Below, piece by piece: positions 34,594 to 42,697 of a stretch of 64,000 nucleotides of DNA (position 1 is its first letter; every line of letters starts with the position of its first letter). Origin of the DNA: Chitinispirillaceae bacterium (GTDB taxonomy: Bacteria; Fibrobacterota; Chitinivibrionia; Chitinivibrionales; Chitinispirillaceae). A program made the translations under genes and the position numbers. The stretch is from NCBI GenBank assembly GCA_016929595.1, contig JAFGIN010000017.1, forward strand, positions 1 through 64,000. The letters are read 5' to 3'. Below the pieces are notes generated by a model. The model was not told the DNA's origin, did no database searches, and saw only the letters and a program-made list of their open reading frames with translations.

Positions 34594-35376
34594 TTACCTG
34601 CAGAGGATCCACTGGTTGTTTTTATGACAGAGGAATAATTGCAAACTGAATGTACATCCATCCATAGAATTTGATCGTAAGAGTGACTTTCCGTTTTTTG
34701 CCAGAACTTCAACCAACCTGTTTTCTGCATGGAAACGAAATAACATTCCATTGAAATCTAATGATTGCATACCCCAATCTGGATTGTGAAAAAGTTCTTT
34801 TGTAAAAAAGGTTTCCTGATCGAGTAATCTCTCATGTTCGTCAATATAGAATGACTTACCTAATTCGAGTGCTTTAGTTTTAAGAAATGGTTCGAGACTT
34901 TCGAAATCTCTGTTTCTGAGGTGCAGATGAAGTGTAGAGATATAATCTTTTAAAGAGTGCATATCTAATGTTTCAACAGACAATTGATCTGCACTTAACC
35001 ATTCCCATTTACCATAAGGGATCTGCAACGAAAAGTTTCCCTCAAAAGTAACTGGAAATTGTGTTCCCTGATGATATTCCCAATGCTCACTTACCACCTC
35101 CCTTTGTGTAAATTCTCTTTCAGCACCAGTATTCTCAAAGATTTTGAAACGAAAATTGTTTTCAATCAGCTCTTCATCCCATTTGGGGTTTACAAATAGT
35201 GTTATATGATACTTGTTGTTACCATTATATAGCCATTGATTAATTGGAAGACTTCCAGAAGGTAGATTGTAAGAGTCATTTGTAACAACAAGAGTGTCAT
35301 TAATTTTTATTGCAAATGCAATTTGTAAACTGTTAAAATCTACTGTATAGTGGTATTCAAGCAAAGTTAGCTCCAT
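34594..35376 (-). CDS. Unknown protein in the Hcp-fusion operon
   Basis: A 260-residue soluble protein with no signal peptide, no membrane segment and no motif I recognise. Its start codon overlaps the stop of the upstream membrane protein (TAATG), so the two are coupled. The N-terminal half is beta-rich (LLEYHYTVDFNSLQIAFAIKIND) and the C-terminal half mixed. Position right after a candidate effector suggests immunity or chaperone function. Inference only. Confidence 0.55.
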   Translation of the reverse strand: MELTLLEYHYTVDFNSLQIAFAIKINDTLVVTNDSYNLPSGSLPINQWLYNGNNKYHITLFVNPKWDEELIENNFRFKIFENTGAEREFTQREVVSEHWEYHQGTQFPVTFEGNFSLQIPYGKWEWLSADQLSVETLDMHSLKDYISTLHLHLRNRDFESLEPFLKTKALELGKSFYIDEHERLLDQETFFTKELFHNPDWGMQSLDFNGMLFRFHAENRLVEVLAKNGKSLLRSNSMDGCTFSLQLFLCHKNNQWILCR

Positions 35377-36158
35377 TAATTATTTATCTTTGATAGTTGC
35401 ATTTTTGTTTCTTTAACACCCAATTCTATATTGTGGTATAGTTTTGTAAAATCATTTTCGGTAATATTTGGATTGTAAGTTAAACTTTTGATTATAAAAA
35501 AAAGAATTGCAGGGACAACACAGAACAGTAATGGAATAAATCTGATAGTTCCAATTTTAGCGATCGAAAGTTGGCAAAATAACAAAAAAAGAAGAGAAAA
35601 AATAAATGCTCCAGCATAAAAAAACAATGCACTTCCATAGGAAGTACGTTCAATAGTAGTCAATTGATTAAGCTGGGGAGTGTCGGGTAAAAATTTAATT
35701 GTAAAGGCAGAACTTTCAGAAACGCTTTTTTTTTCAAAACTTTCTAACAGATTCAGAAAATCATCGCGTAGAAAGCCTTGCTTTTGTTGATAAAAAATCG
35801 GAGGTGAACCGGGTATTGTTTTATATGTATCAAGAGCGGCAGCAAGCGATTTGACCACAGCTAACCGACCGAAGGAGTTATACTCATTTGAATTGACAGT
35901 GTAATTAACATCAACAAGAATGTTATATAAATACTTGGGTTTGCTTAGTGATTCATTTGCGCCACCGCGTCTTAAGTAGTATTTTTCCTGAATGATATAT
36001 TTGTTTACATGTGCAGTTACATCCTGAAATTCAGCGTATCTTAAATCGAGAGCACTATTATTTCTAAATGCTTTTACATTAAAATGAATCCCTAACAGCA
36101 GTAATAATGCAATCAGGGGACAGAAAATAATTGAAATGACAATTAGCGTATTATTCAT
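35376..36158 (-). CDS. Membrane protein of the Hcp-fusion operon
   Basis: A 260-residue protein with three hydrophobic segments: 4-27, about 177-198 and 206-225. Between the first and second lies an about 140-residue extracytoplasmic domain (VNKYIIQEKYYLRR...VDVNYTVNSNEYNSFGRLAVV) with a DUF3592-like flavour. It begins 12 bp after the Hcp-OmpA fusion gene. A membrane-anchored periplasmic domain beside a peptidoglycan-directed effector is what an immunity protein would look like, but no family match is claimed. Confidence 0.55.
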   Translation of the reverse strand: MNNTLIVISIIFCPLIALLLLLGIHFNVKAFRNNSALDLRYAEFQDVTAHVNKYIIQEKYYLRRGGANESLSKPKYLYNILVDVNYTVNSNEYNSFGRLAVVKSLAAALDTYKTIPGSPPIFYQQKQGFLRDDFLNLLESFEKKSVSESSAFTIKFLPDTPQLNQLTTIERTSYGSALFFYAGAFIFSLLFLLFCQLSIAKIGTIRFIPLLFCVVPAILFFIIKSLTYNPNITENDFTKLYHNIELGVKETKMQLSKINN

Positions 36159-36170
36159 CTGTTTTATCCT

Positions 36171-38891
36171 TTAATAGAGAACAAGTTCAGTTTCACCAAG
36201 TTTTTCCGGTTCCAGAATTGTAATTGCTAAATCTTTTTCCCAGGTTCCATTCAAAATACTCCAGGAGATCTCACCTTTTAAACCGTTCCATTTAGCACCT
36301 GCAACTGCTTTGATATTCCATTTTTCATTTTGCTGTGAGACATTTTTTTCTGCAAAAACTTTACCTTCACCAGTAATACCTGATCCAATTTTGAGCCAGA
36401 CAAAAAGGAGTTTCTTGTTTCCCAGATTAGCTCGAAGTCCTAATTTGACTACAATTTCTCCAGAAAGATTTCCGCCAGTTTCAACTTTCGATGGTTCGCT
36501 TCTTTCTACAAAAATTGTGAATGAAAGATTACCTTCCAATTCAATAGTAGCCTCAATTTCGGCAATATACTTTTTAATCTGTGAAGGAATCCATGCAACT
36601 CCATCCAATGGAAACTTTATAAGAGTATGTGCACCGAATAATGGTTTAAAACCACCTTCAACTCCAAAATTAAAAAAAACATCCTTCTGGCCCGGGACTT
36701 CCTTATATTGCCCATAGGCAGTTATCTTTCCTTCCAAATATTTAAATTTAATTTCCTGCCCTACAAAATTGCATGCTTTATTAAATCGATCGGTAAATTT
36801 TTTAATACTTGAAAGATACTTCTTAAGATCAAAATCGTACTCTTTTTTTGTAATTGGAAAGAGTTCCACCATTACCTGTTTTTTGTCTTTAGATATACTG
36901 TCAATAGATAAAATCTTCATTGTACTATCAGGTATAAAAGGCGGAGTGCCGCTTATTAAATTAACAAACCAATTTTTCAACTCACTTGTAATTCCTGAAT
37001 ATCTATGTGTAATGGAATAACCAGTCTGAGTTTTCGACAGGCTTGGCCCACTCCAGCTGATATTTTCTGGCGGGCTGTCTGATTCTATAGTAAAGGTTAC
37101 ATTATCACCGACAGCATCAGGAACAATTTGGAGCTTCTCTCCCCAGTGTGCGATTCTCTTCCCTTGATTAGTATGCTCGCAATAAGCCGTAATCGATTTA
37201 ATTTTCGTTGCAGGTTGTTGAGGTACTGTCGCTTTAATATCAATCGGCTCCATAACAATCGTATCAACATATGGAGTATCTTCAATGGGCTCTGATGGAT
37301 CGCTGAACACAATCTCAACCCGTCTGTCTTCCTTTGACTTGCGGCCTTTTCTGGCGTATGCGTCTTTCGCAAATTTTTCTCCACACGCAGTGATTCCGCT
37401 TCCTTCTTTTCCATATTTAAGGGTGGGAATAGTACCACGAGTCTCTTTTGAGGCGATGTTCCAGATTATATCACGTATCACTTTGAATAACGCACCCCAG
37501 GTCTGTTTTCCAATTTTTCCATCTTCATCGATTGATTGCTCAAAAAAGAGATTGTAATCAATCTGGAAATTTTTAAGGGCAGCTTCGGTTTTTGGACCAT
37601 TCTGATTATCAATTGCACCCGTGTCACAATCCCAGTTGTATGTTTTTGCCAACGCAGTCAGTATAGTCTGATAATCTTCAACTTTAAATTTACCGATACA
37701 AACGTTAACAAAATCATCAGGTTTATTATCAAGAAGCGCTTTAATCGATTTACATCGCAATTCCGATAGTTCCAGATTGTAGTCTGTCTCTCCTGAAGAA
37801 TCGGTGTGGCCGTAGATGACTATCTCCTTATCGGGATTATTGTATGCATAAACAATGATGGTTACTATTGCTCCGACAAGGGTTTCATTGGCATCGATAC
37901 AGGGTACCGCACTATTATGATTAAACAACACATCAGGTATCTCAATAAACTGAACTGTCTGCAGCTTCCTGAACGGTAACTTCAGCCGCTCACTCTCTAT
38001 TTCGTCTGCTTCAGGATGCGAAACCTTAACATAGTATTCAACAGTTGCCTCTGAAGGTTTTGTCGTATCAGAATAGTACTCATCGTTGTAGTGAAGCGTC
38101 ATTTTTGCATCAGCTTTTCCTCCGGATTCGAACGCTTCCATTTCATACTGCATATCCTGAGTAGTATTATTGTAAATCGAAAAGAGCTTGAACAGTACCT
38201 TTTTTTTATTAGTTTCGCAAAGATATTCAACATTGACAGTTACATTGCATTCCTTGTTGAAATCTGTTTTTCCCTCTTCAGGAAGGAATTTAGCATCTGA
38301 TAGTTTTACTTCTGAGGCATTTTCTTCGACAATCTGCTCCGGAGTATTTTCAGCGAGCTCTTCAGAAGTTTCAGGCTCAACCTCCTCCTCAATTTCACCT
38401 TCTTCACTAAACGGAGACTGCCATTCATCACTGACAATCAGATTGCCATGCATATAGGTCCACACAGCCCGTTTATAACGGAATGACAGTTCTAATGCAT
38501 GATCATAGTGAGTGAAAAGTGGATCTTTAACATCGGGAAGGACCAGACGAAATTGTTCAAATGCAACAGTCTCAAACAGATGTCTGAAATATTCTGTATC
38601 ACTTTTTGTTTTTTCCTGATACTGAAACCACCTGAGCATTACTTTTTCAACGGTAGCCCCCTGAACCACAAGCTGGATCAATTGAGGCGTTATTTTATCG
38701 ACCGGGACAAGGAGTCTAACCGGTTTATGTACCCGTATCGGTGATCGGTCAAAAAAAAGTTTATCGCCAAGGTAAAGGACCTGATGTTCAAATTCATGAA
38801 CCCATGATGCCGGGTCGCCTCTATCAAAAACAACCGGGTGCTCAAATGCATTGCCCTGATCATACACTGTGAGAAATACTTGACCTGCCAT
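36171..38891 (-). CDS. Hcp-OmpA-peptidoglycan-binding fusion protein, candidate T6SS-type effector
   Basis: A 906-residue protein. Residues 1-160 resemble Hcp, the type VI secretion tube protein: FEHQVLYLGD...VHKPVRLLVPVDKITPQLIQLVVQGATVEKVMLRWFQYQ...ELSFRYKRAVWTYMHGN. A Glu-rich linker (161-200) and an Ig-like stretch (205-310) follow. An OmpA-like domain runs 315-530 (VIYGHTDSSGETDYNLELSE, DRRVEIVF), interrupted at about 402-470 by a PG_binding_1-like insert (GPKTEAALKNFQ...GKIGKQTWGAL). The last 350 residues are beta-rich and unknown. No other T6SS gene is in the window, so secretion by a T6SS or related injector encoded elsewhere is inferred. The three genes downstream are coupled or closely spaced. 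Confidence 0.75.
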   Translation of the reverse strand: MAGQVFLTVYDQGNAFEHPVVFDRGDPASWVHEFEHQVLYLGDKLFFDRSPIRVHKPVRLLVPVDKITPQLIQLVVQGATVEKVMLRWFQYQEKTKSDTEYFRHLFETVAFEQFRLVLPDVKDPLFTHYDHALELSFRYKRAVWTYMHGNLIVSDEWQSPFSEEGEIEEEVEPETSEELAENTPEQIVEENASEVKLSDAKFLPEEGKTDFNKECNVTVNVEYLCETNKKKVLFKLFSIYNNTTQDMQYEMEAFESGGKADAKMTLHYNDEYYSDTTKPSEATVEYYVKVSHPEADEIESERLKLPFRKLQTVQFIEIPDVLFNHNSAVPCIDANETLVGAIVTIIVYAYNNPDKEIVIYGHTDSSGETDYNLELSELRCKSIKALLDNKPDDFVNVCIGKFKVEDYQTILTALAKTYNWDCDTGAIDNQNGPKTEAALKNFQIDYNLFFEQSIDEDGKIGKQTWGALFKVIRDIIWNIASKETRGTIPTLKYGKEGSGITACGEKFAKDAYARKGRKSKEDRRVEIVFSDPSEPIEDTPYVDTIVMEPIDIKATVPQQPATKIKSITAYCEHTNQGKRIAHWGEKLQIVPDAVGDNVTFTIESDSPPENISWSGPSLSKTQTGYSITHRYSGITSELKNWFVNLISGTPPFIPDSTMKILSIDSISKDKKQVMVELFPITKKEYDFDLKKYLSSIKKFTDRFNKACNFVGQEIKFKYLEGKITAYGQYKEVPGQKDVFFNFGVEGGFKPLFGAHTLIKFPLDGVAWIPSQIKKYIAEIEATIELEGNLSFTIFVERSEPSKVETGGNLSGEIVVKLGLRANLGNKKLLFVWLKIGSGITGEGKVFAEKNVSQQNEKWNIKAVAGAKWNGLKGEISWSILNGTWEKDLAITILEPEKLGETELVLY

Positions 38892-39055
38892 AACTTTCCT
38901 GCTTTAGGGTCCTGTTATACCGATATAAAAACGGCTCGCAAGGCTCGCAATTTGCCTATGGAAACCAGATATCATAACAGATGAATATTTTATACTACAA
39001 TTTCTATTAATATAATTCCGGGAGTGAAAAAGTACACAAAAAGCATATTTATTTT

Positions 39056-39486
39056 TTGTACATGTATGGCGACAGCATGAACAGAGATCCGCGTAAAGCA
39101 CTTGATATGTTTATTGAACTGAACCAGCCAGACCATCAAAACGGCTGGATTGCATCAGGTATTCTTATAATATTCCGGAAATTCTCAGGAAGAAAAAATC
39201 AGCACCGTTTTACTACATGGAAAAAGCCGAGAACAGAAAAAATCATTAGTGAGAGTCAGAATACGAGTATGTGGGTAATGTACTGATGGTGCGGTGTGCG
39301 ACTGGGATCAAAAATAAGGTTATAAATAAAATCAAAATCGGGAAATATGTCACCTATCACCCCTGCAGTTATAAAACAAAGACAGCAGGTAATCCTGAAT
39401 ATAAGGTGTGTGCTACTTTTTATGATAATAACGGAAATGTTGTAAAGCAATTTTTCCGAAGAGATGCGAAACTCTCTACAATTTAA
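39056..39486 (+). pseudogene. Frameshifted Sel1-repeat gene remnant
   Basis: Plus-strand fragments of a Sel1-like repeat protein in two frames. LYMYGDSMNRDPRKALDMF (from 39056) is a good Sel1 half-repeat, and in a second frame near 39210 'FYYMEKAENRKNH' continues it before two stop codons. A further open stretch to 39486 (IGKYVTYHPCSYKTKTAGNP) may be its last part. There is no ribosome-binding site or intact start. It fills much of the gap between two minus-strand genes. Confidence 0.45.
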
Positions 39487-39515
39487 TGCATATACAGCAG
39501 ATCAGTTGCCTCAAA

Positions 39516-40382
39516 TTATTGTTCAAAATTTCGCCAGAGCAACATTTTGTTCGTTCCACCAGTTTCCTGTAAGCTTCCGGCTAACAGTTCCTCATCCAGA
39601 AGCATCGTGATTTCCTCGAGCATCTTACTGTACGATTCGATTTTCCTGTATTCTTCGTTAAAAGCTGTTTGTACTGCCTGGCTGAATGTCATTCCGCCGG
39701 TCCAGTTTTGTAGAAAATAGATTGGTGAAAACATGACTAACGAGTTTGCATCAGACGCACCATTTACCGCAGTTATGCCCGCGCGTTCCCATGCCTCAAT
39801 CATCGAAGAACCATAACAGCAGGTCTGGTACAGCGTGCGGGGGCAGGCCGAGCGGTTTTTAATGCTGTTGGTGAATGCATCGAGGTTGTATGAGCTGTCG
39901 GCGAAAAGTATCGATGTTTCCCCACTGAAAAAATTCAAACTTCCGTGAAGGTTGAGGATCATATCTACTGTATAGCCACTCGTACACATCGTGGTAAGGG
40001 AATCGAGTACTGCCCTTCCGGTTGCGGCTTCATCGGTGAGAACGACAATTTTCGTATAGAAAGGCTGAGCCGCTTCGGTCAATGCACGAATCTGCCAATC
40101 CTCTCCGAATTGATCGATGACTTCATCAAGGGAGAGGCTGTCGGGAATATCATCCGGTTTGATTTCAAAAACATCGGCGAAAATGGTTTTCATCTCCTTT
40201 TGGTAATATGTATATCCGGTCGACATCGAGGAGTCAAGAAGGTTATTGTTTTCGACAACGATAAGAAGTGCTTCCTGGCCGGTCCTGATATAGGGCGGAG
40301 ATAGCGGGTTTTCTGTGCTGCAAAAGAAAAATAGAGCAATGATCTGTACCACTGCCAGTAGCAACAAAGTTTTTCGTCTCAT
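39516..40382 (-). CDS. Lipoprotein with caspase-like (clan CD) peptidase signature
   Basis: A 288-residue protein from the ATG at 40382 (GGAG six bases upstream, followed by a signal peptide MRRKTLLLLAVVQIIALFFFC). The lipidated Cys is probably residue 21. The core contains VDMILNLHGSLNFF with His146-Gly147 and, 40 residues on, TLYQTCCYGSSMIEAW with Cys188/Cys189. This His-Gly then Cys order at strand ends is the clan CD (gingipain/clostripain/caspase-like) dyad. Other blocks (GITAVNGASDAN, FLQNWTGGMTFSQAV) agree with that fold. Substrate unknown. Confidence 0.55.
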   Translation of the reverse strand: MRRKTLLLLAVVQIIALFFFCSTENPLSPPYIRTGQEALLIVVENNNLLDSSMSTGYTYYQKEMKTIFADVFEIKPDDIPDSLSLDEVIDQFGEDWQIRALTEAAQPFYTKIVVLTDEAATGRAVLDSLTTMCTSGYTVDMILNLHGSLNFFSGETSILFADSSYNLDAFTNSIKNRSACPRTLYQTCCYGSSMIEAWERAGITAVNGASDANSLVMFSPIYFLQNWTGGMTFSQAVQTAFNEEYRKIESYSKMLEEITMLLDEELLAGSLQETGGTNKMLLWRNFEQ

Positions 40383-40729
40383 ACCGGGCTCCATTATAGT
40401 TATTGTATAGGAGGAAATGACAATAAAATAAATCATGGCGATAAAAAGGCAAGCTAGAGTCTTTACCGGCAGTAGTTTGCCCAATACTTTTGCTTTGAGC
40501 GCAGAAGTGCCCAGCATAAAACCATCTTACAAAGTTTACAATCATATCTGCACAAATATTGACTTATATGGCGATGGATGTAATAATCTCATTTTATGAA
40601 GAACCAATAAAAAATTCTATTTGCGATTCTATAATGGAAATACTTGTAATAATTTCATCCTGTAATTAATTTAAATATTAAGAGTTGTGAAAAAATGAAT
40701 TTATTGAATTGAGATGAATACGTTTGAAT
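40383..40729. other. AT-rich divergent intergenic region
   Basis: About 350 bases between the divergent lipoprotein gene and the five-gene operon. It should hold both promoters. Several T/A-rich stretches are present. No RNA gene, repeat or coding remnant was recognised. Confidence 0.4.
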
Positions 40730-40757
40730 TTGATTATCTGTTGGAAAAAAGTATAGA
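40730..40757 (+). promoter_or_regulatory. Possible promoter of the five-gene operon
   Basis: TTGATT (40730-40735), a 16-bp spacer and TATAGA (40752-40757), 65 bp before the PLD-gene ATG at 40823. A moderate consensus match. Confidence 0.35.
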
Positions 40758-40822
40758 TTAACTGCAAACTTTACGAATAAACAATCAATTTGTGTAAAGA
40801 ATATTTGCAGAGGGGGGGCAGT

Positions 40823-42697
40823 ATGTCACAAGCAGCAGTGACTGGATGTATCACGGACATGGCCGGAAGAGGCATTGGAGATCTGAATGTTGTATTATTT
40901 GATGAAGAACTCTTTGGAAAAGATGTCCGGATGGGAGCTTGTATCACAAATGCAAGTGGTAATTTTAAAATCAGTTATTCCAAATGGGGTATTGGTCATG
41001 CTAATGAATGGTATCCAGATTTCAGGTTAAGAGTATTTAATGCTTTTGGTAGAATGCTATTCGAAACAAAAACTCATTCGGGAGTCAATACTGACAACTA
41101 CAGTTTCGGAATTATAAAAGTTGAGGATATTGTCAGATCCGGATATAAGGTAACCAATAATAAAATAGTTGAAATTAACAGTACTTCCAATACGATTTCC
41201 AATCCGATGGTATCATCCGGAAACAGGGTTACGCCACTCATCGATAATGAAGAAGGCTGGTCCCAGCTTGCACAGGCTATTGAAAACGCAACAACATCAA
41301 TTAATTCAATGCAGCTCTACTTCGATGTGGGTGAACTTTACGTCCGTTTTACCAATAGCCCTCTTAACGTCAGTGATACTGACCGCCTGGAAAAACTGCT
41401 TGAGGCAAGGGCAAATTCGAATGTTAAAGTCCGTATATTGATGAATGATTTTATTCTGATGCCCTATCCTATCGATACTGCAGGAGTAACATGGTTTCGT
41501 TTCACCGGGACAAAAGTGGAAACCGAAAATTTTGAAGTATGGGTTAATACACCGATGCATGCAAAAGCTACAGTTATCGATGGACAGACAACCATTTTCA
41601 ATGCATCACCTCTTCTGCAAGAGTATTATGATGACACAAATCACCATCTCAGAAATCAGAAACGGGGTAAAATGTCCTGGAAACCATTTAACTGGTTCCC
41701 GACAAAAAATGCAATCCGTGTTCCGATTCATGATGTGAACGTCAAAATTGAAGGTGCGGCATCCGTTGATGTCGAGACAACTTTCAAATTACTTTGGGAA
41801 CATGAAGGACAAGAGTTTACTGATTCTGCTCAGCCAACAAACATTGGAAATGAACATGTTCAAATAGTTCGTACACTTCCCGGTAATACTTTCAACAATA
41901 TGTATTATGGAGAAACGGGAATTCTGCAGGCGTATCAACGCGCATTTGAGAACGCACAATCTCTGATCTATATCGAAAATCAATATTTAACAAATAAAAG
42001 AATTGCACAATCATTGTTTAGTGCACTGAAACGGAATGCGACACTTGAACTTATCGTTTTGATGAATAATGCGGTGGATATACCGGGTTATTTTGAAAGT
42101 CAGAACAAGCTGGTTGGCGATTTTATTAAAAATGCACGTAGTGAAGGATTCGGGAACAGAATCGGATTTTTTACAAGATGGACGTACGAACCGGATGGAC
42201 AGACTTTTGCCGTGGTCAGAAATTATGTTCATGCCAAAGTCGGGATAGTTGATGATGTATGGGCAACGATAGGCAGTGCTAATCTTGATGGAACATCACT
42301 GGATTTGAGTGAACATCTGTTATGGGTATCCAGGGATGATCAATATGAGGAGCGTGCGGTAGAGATGAATGCTGTTTTTATAAATGGTATCGAAGGTTTT
42401 AACCGTTCAACGGTTCCATTAAACTTAAGAAACAGTTTATTTACCGAGCACCTTGGCATGACTTCAAATCAGCCTCCAGCAGGCGGCTGGCTGCGACAAT
42501 GGAAGAATAAAGCGGACGAAACACTACAGAATATAAAAACCAGAAATCCAGGGTCACCGAGGATACTGGAATGGAACAACATGGAGGATCCTGTTGAGTA
42601 TCTGAAAAAAGCAGGGGTGACAAGTACCGAGCTGAAGCAGATACGTGTGTATAAAGAAGTGCCATCATTTGACTTTTCAAAAAAGGAATGGGTTTAA
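40823..42697 (+). CDS. Phospholipase D-type protein with N-terminal Ig/transthyretin-like domain
   Basis: A 624-residue protein from the ATG at 40823, preceded by GAGGGGGGG. Residues 1-95 look like a transthyretin-related beta domain (VTGCITDMAGRGIGDLNVVLFDEE...GNFKISY). Two HKD motifs follow: HAKATVID (His246, Lys248, Asp253) and HAKVGIVD (His470, Lys472, Asp477, then GSANLDGTS). So it is a complete PLD-superfamily enzyme with both half sites, likely a phospholipase or phosphodiesterase. There is no signal peptide, so export, if any, would need a dedicated system. It is the first gene of a tightly coupled five-gene operon of otherwise unknown proteins. Confidence 0.85.
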   Translation: MSQAAVTGCITDMAGRGIGDLNVVLFDEELFGKDVRMGACITNASGNFKISYSKWGIGHANEWYPDFRLRVFNAFGRMLFETKTHSGVNTDNYSFGIIKVEDIVRSGYKVTNNKIVEINSTSNTISNPMVSSGNRVTPLIDNEEGWSQLAQAIENATTSINSMQLYFDVGELYVRFTNSPLNVSDTDRLEKLLEARANSNVKVRILMNDFILMPYPIDTAGVTWFRFTGTKVETENFEVWVNTPMHAKATVIDGQTTIFNASPLLQEYYDDTNHHLRNQKRGKMSWKPFNWFPTKNAIRVPIHDVNVKIEGAASVDVETTFKLLWEHEGQEFTDSAQPTNIGNEHVQIVRTLPGNTFNNMYYGETGILQAYQRAFENAQSLIYIENQYLTNKRIAQSLFSALKRNATLELIVLMNNAVDIPGYFESQNKLVGDFIKNARSEGFGNRIGFFTRWTYEPDGQTFAVVRNYVHAKVGIVDDVWATIGSANLDGTSLDLSEHLLWVSRDDQYEERAVEMNAVFINGIEGFNRSTVPLNLRNSLFTEHLGMTSNQPPAGGWLRQWKNKADETLQNIKTRNPGSPRILEWNNMEDPVEYLKKAGVTSTELKQIRVYKEVPSFDFSKKEWV

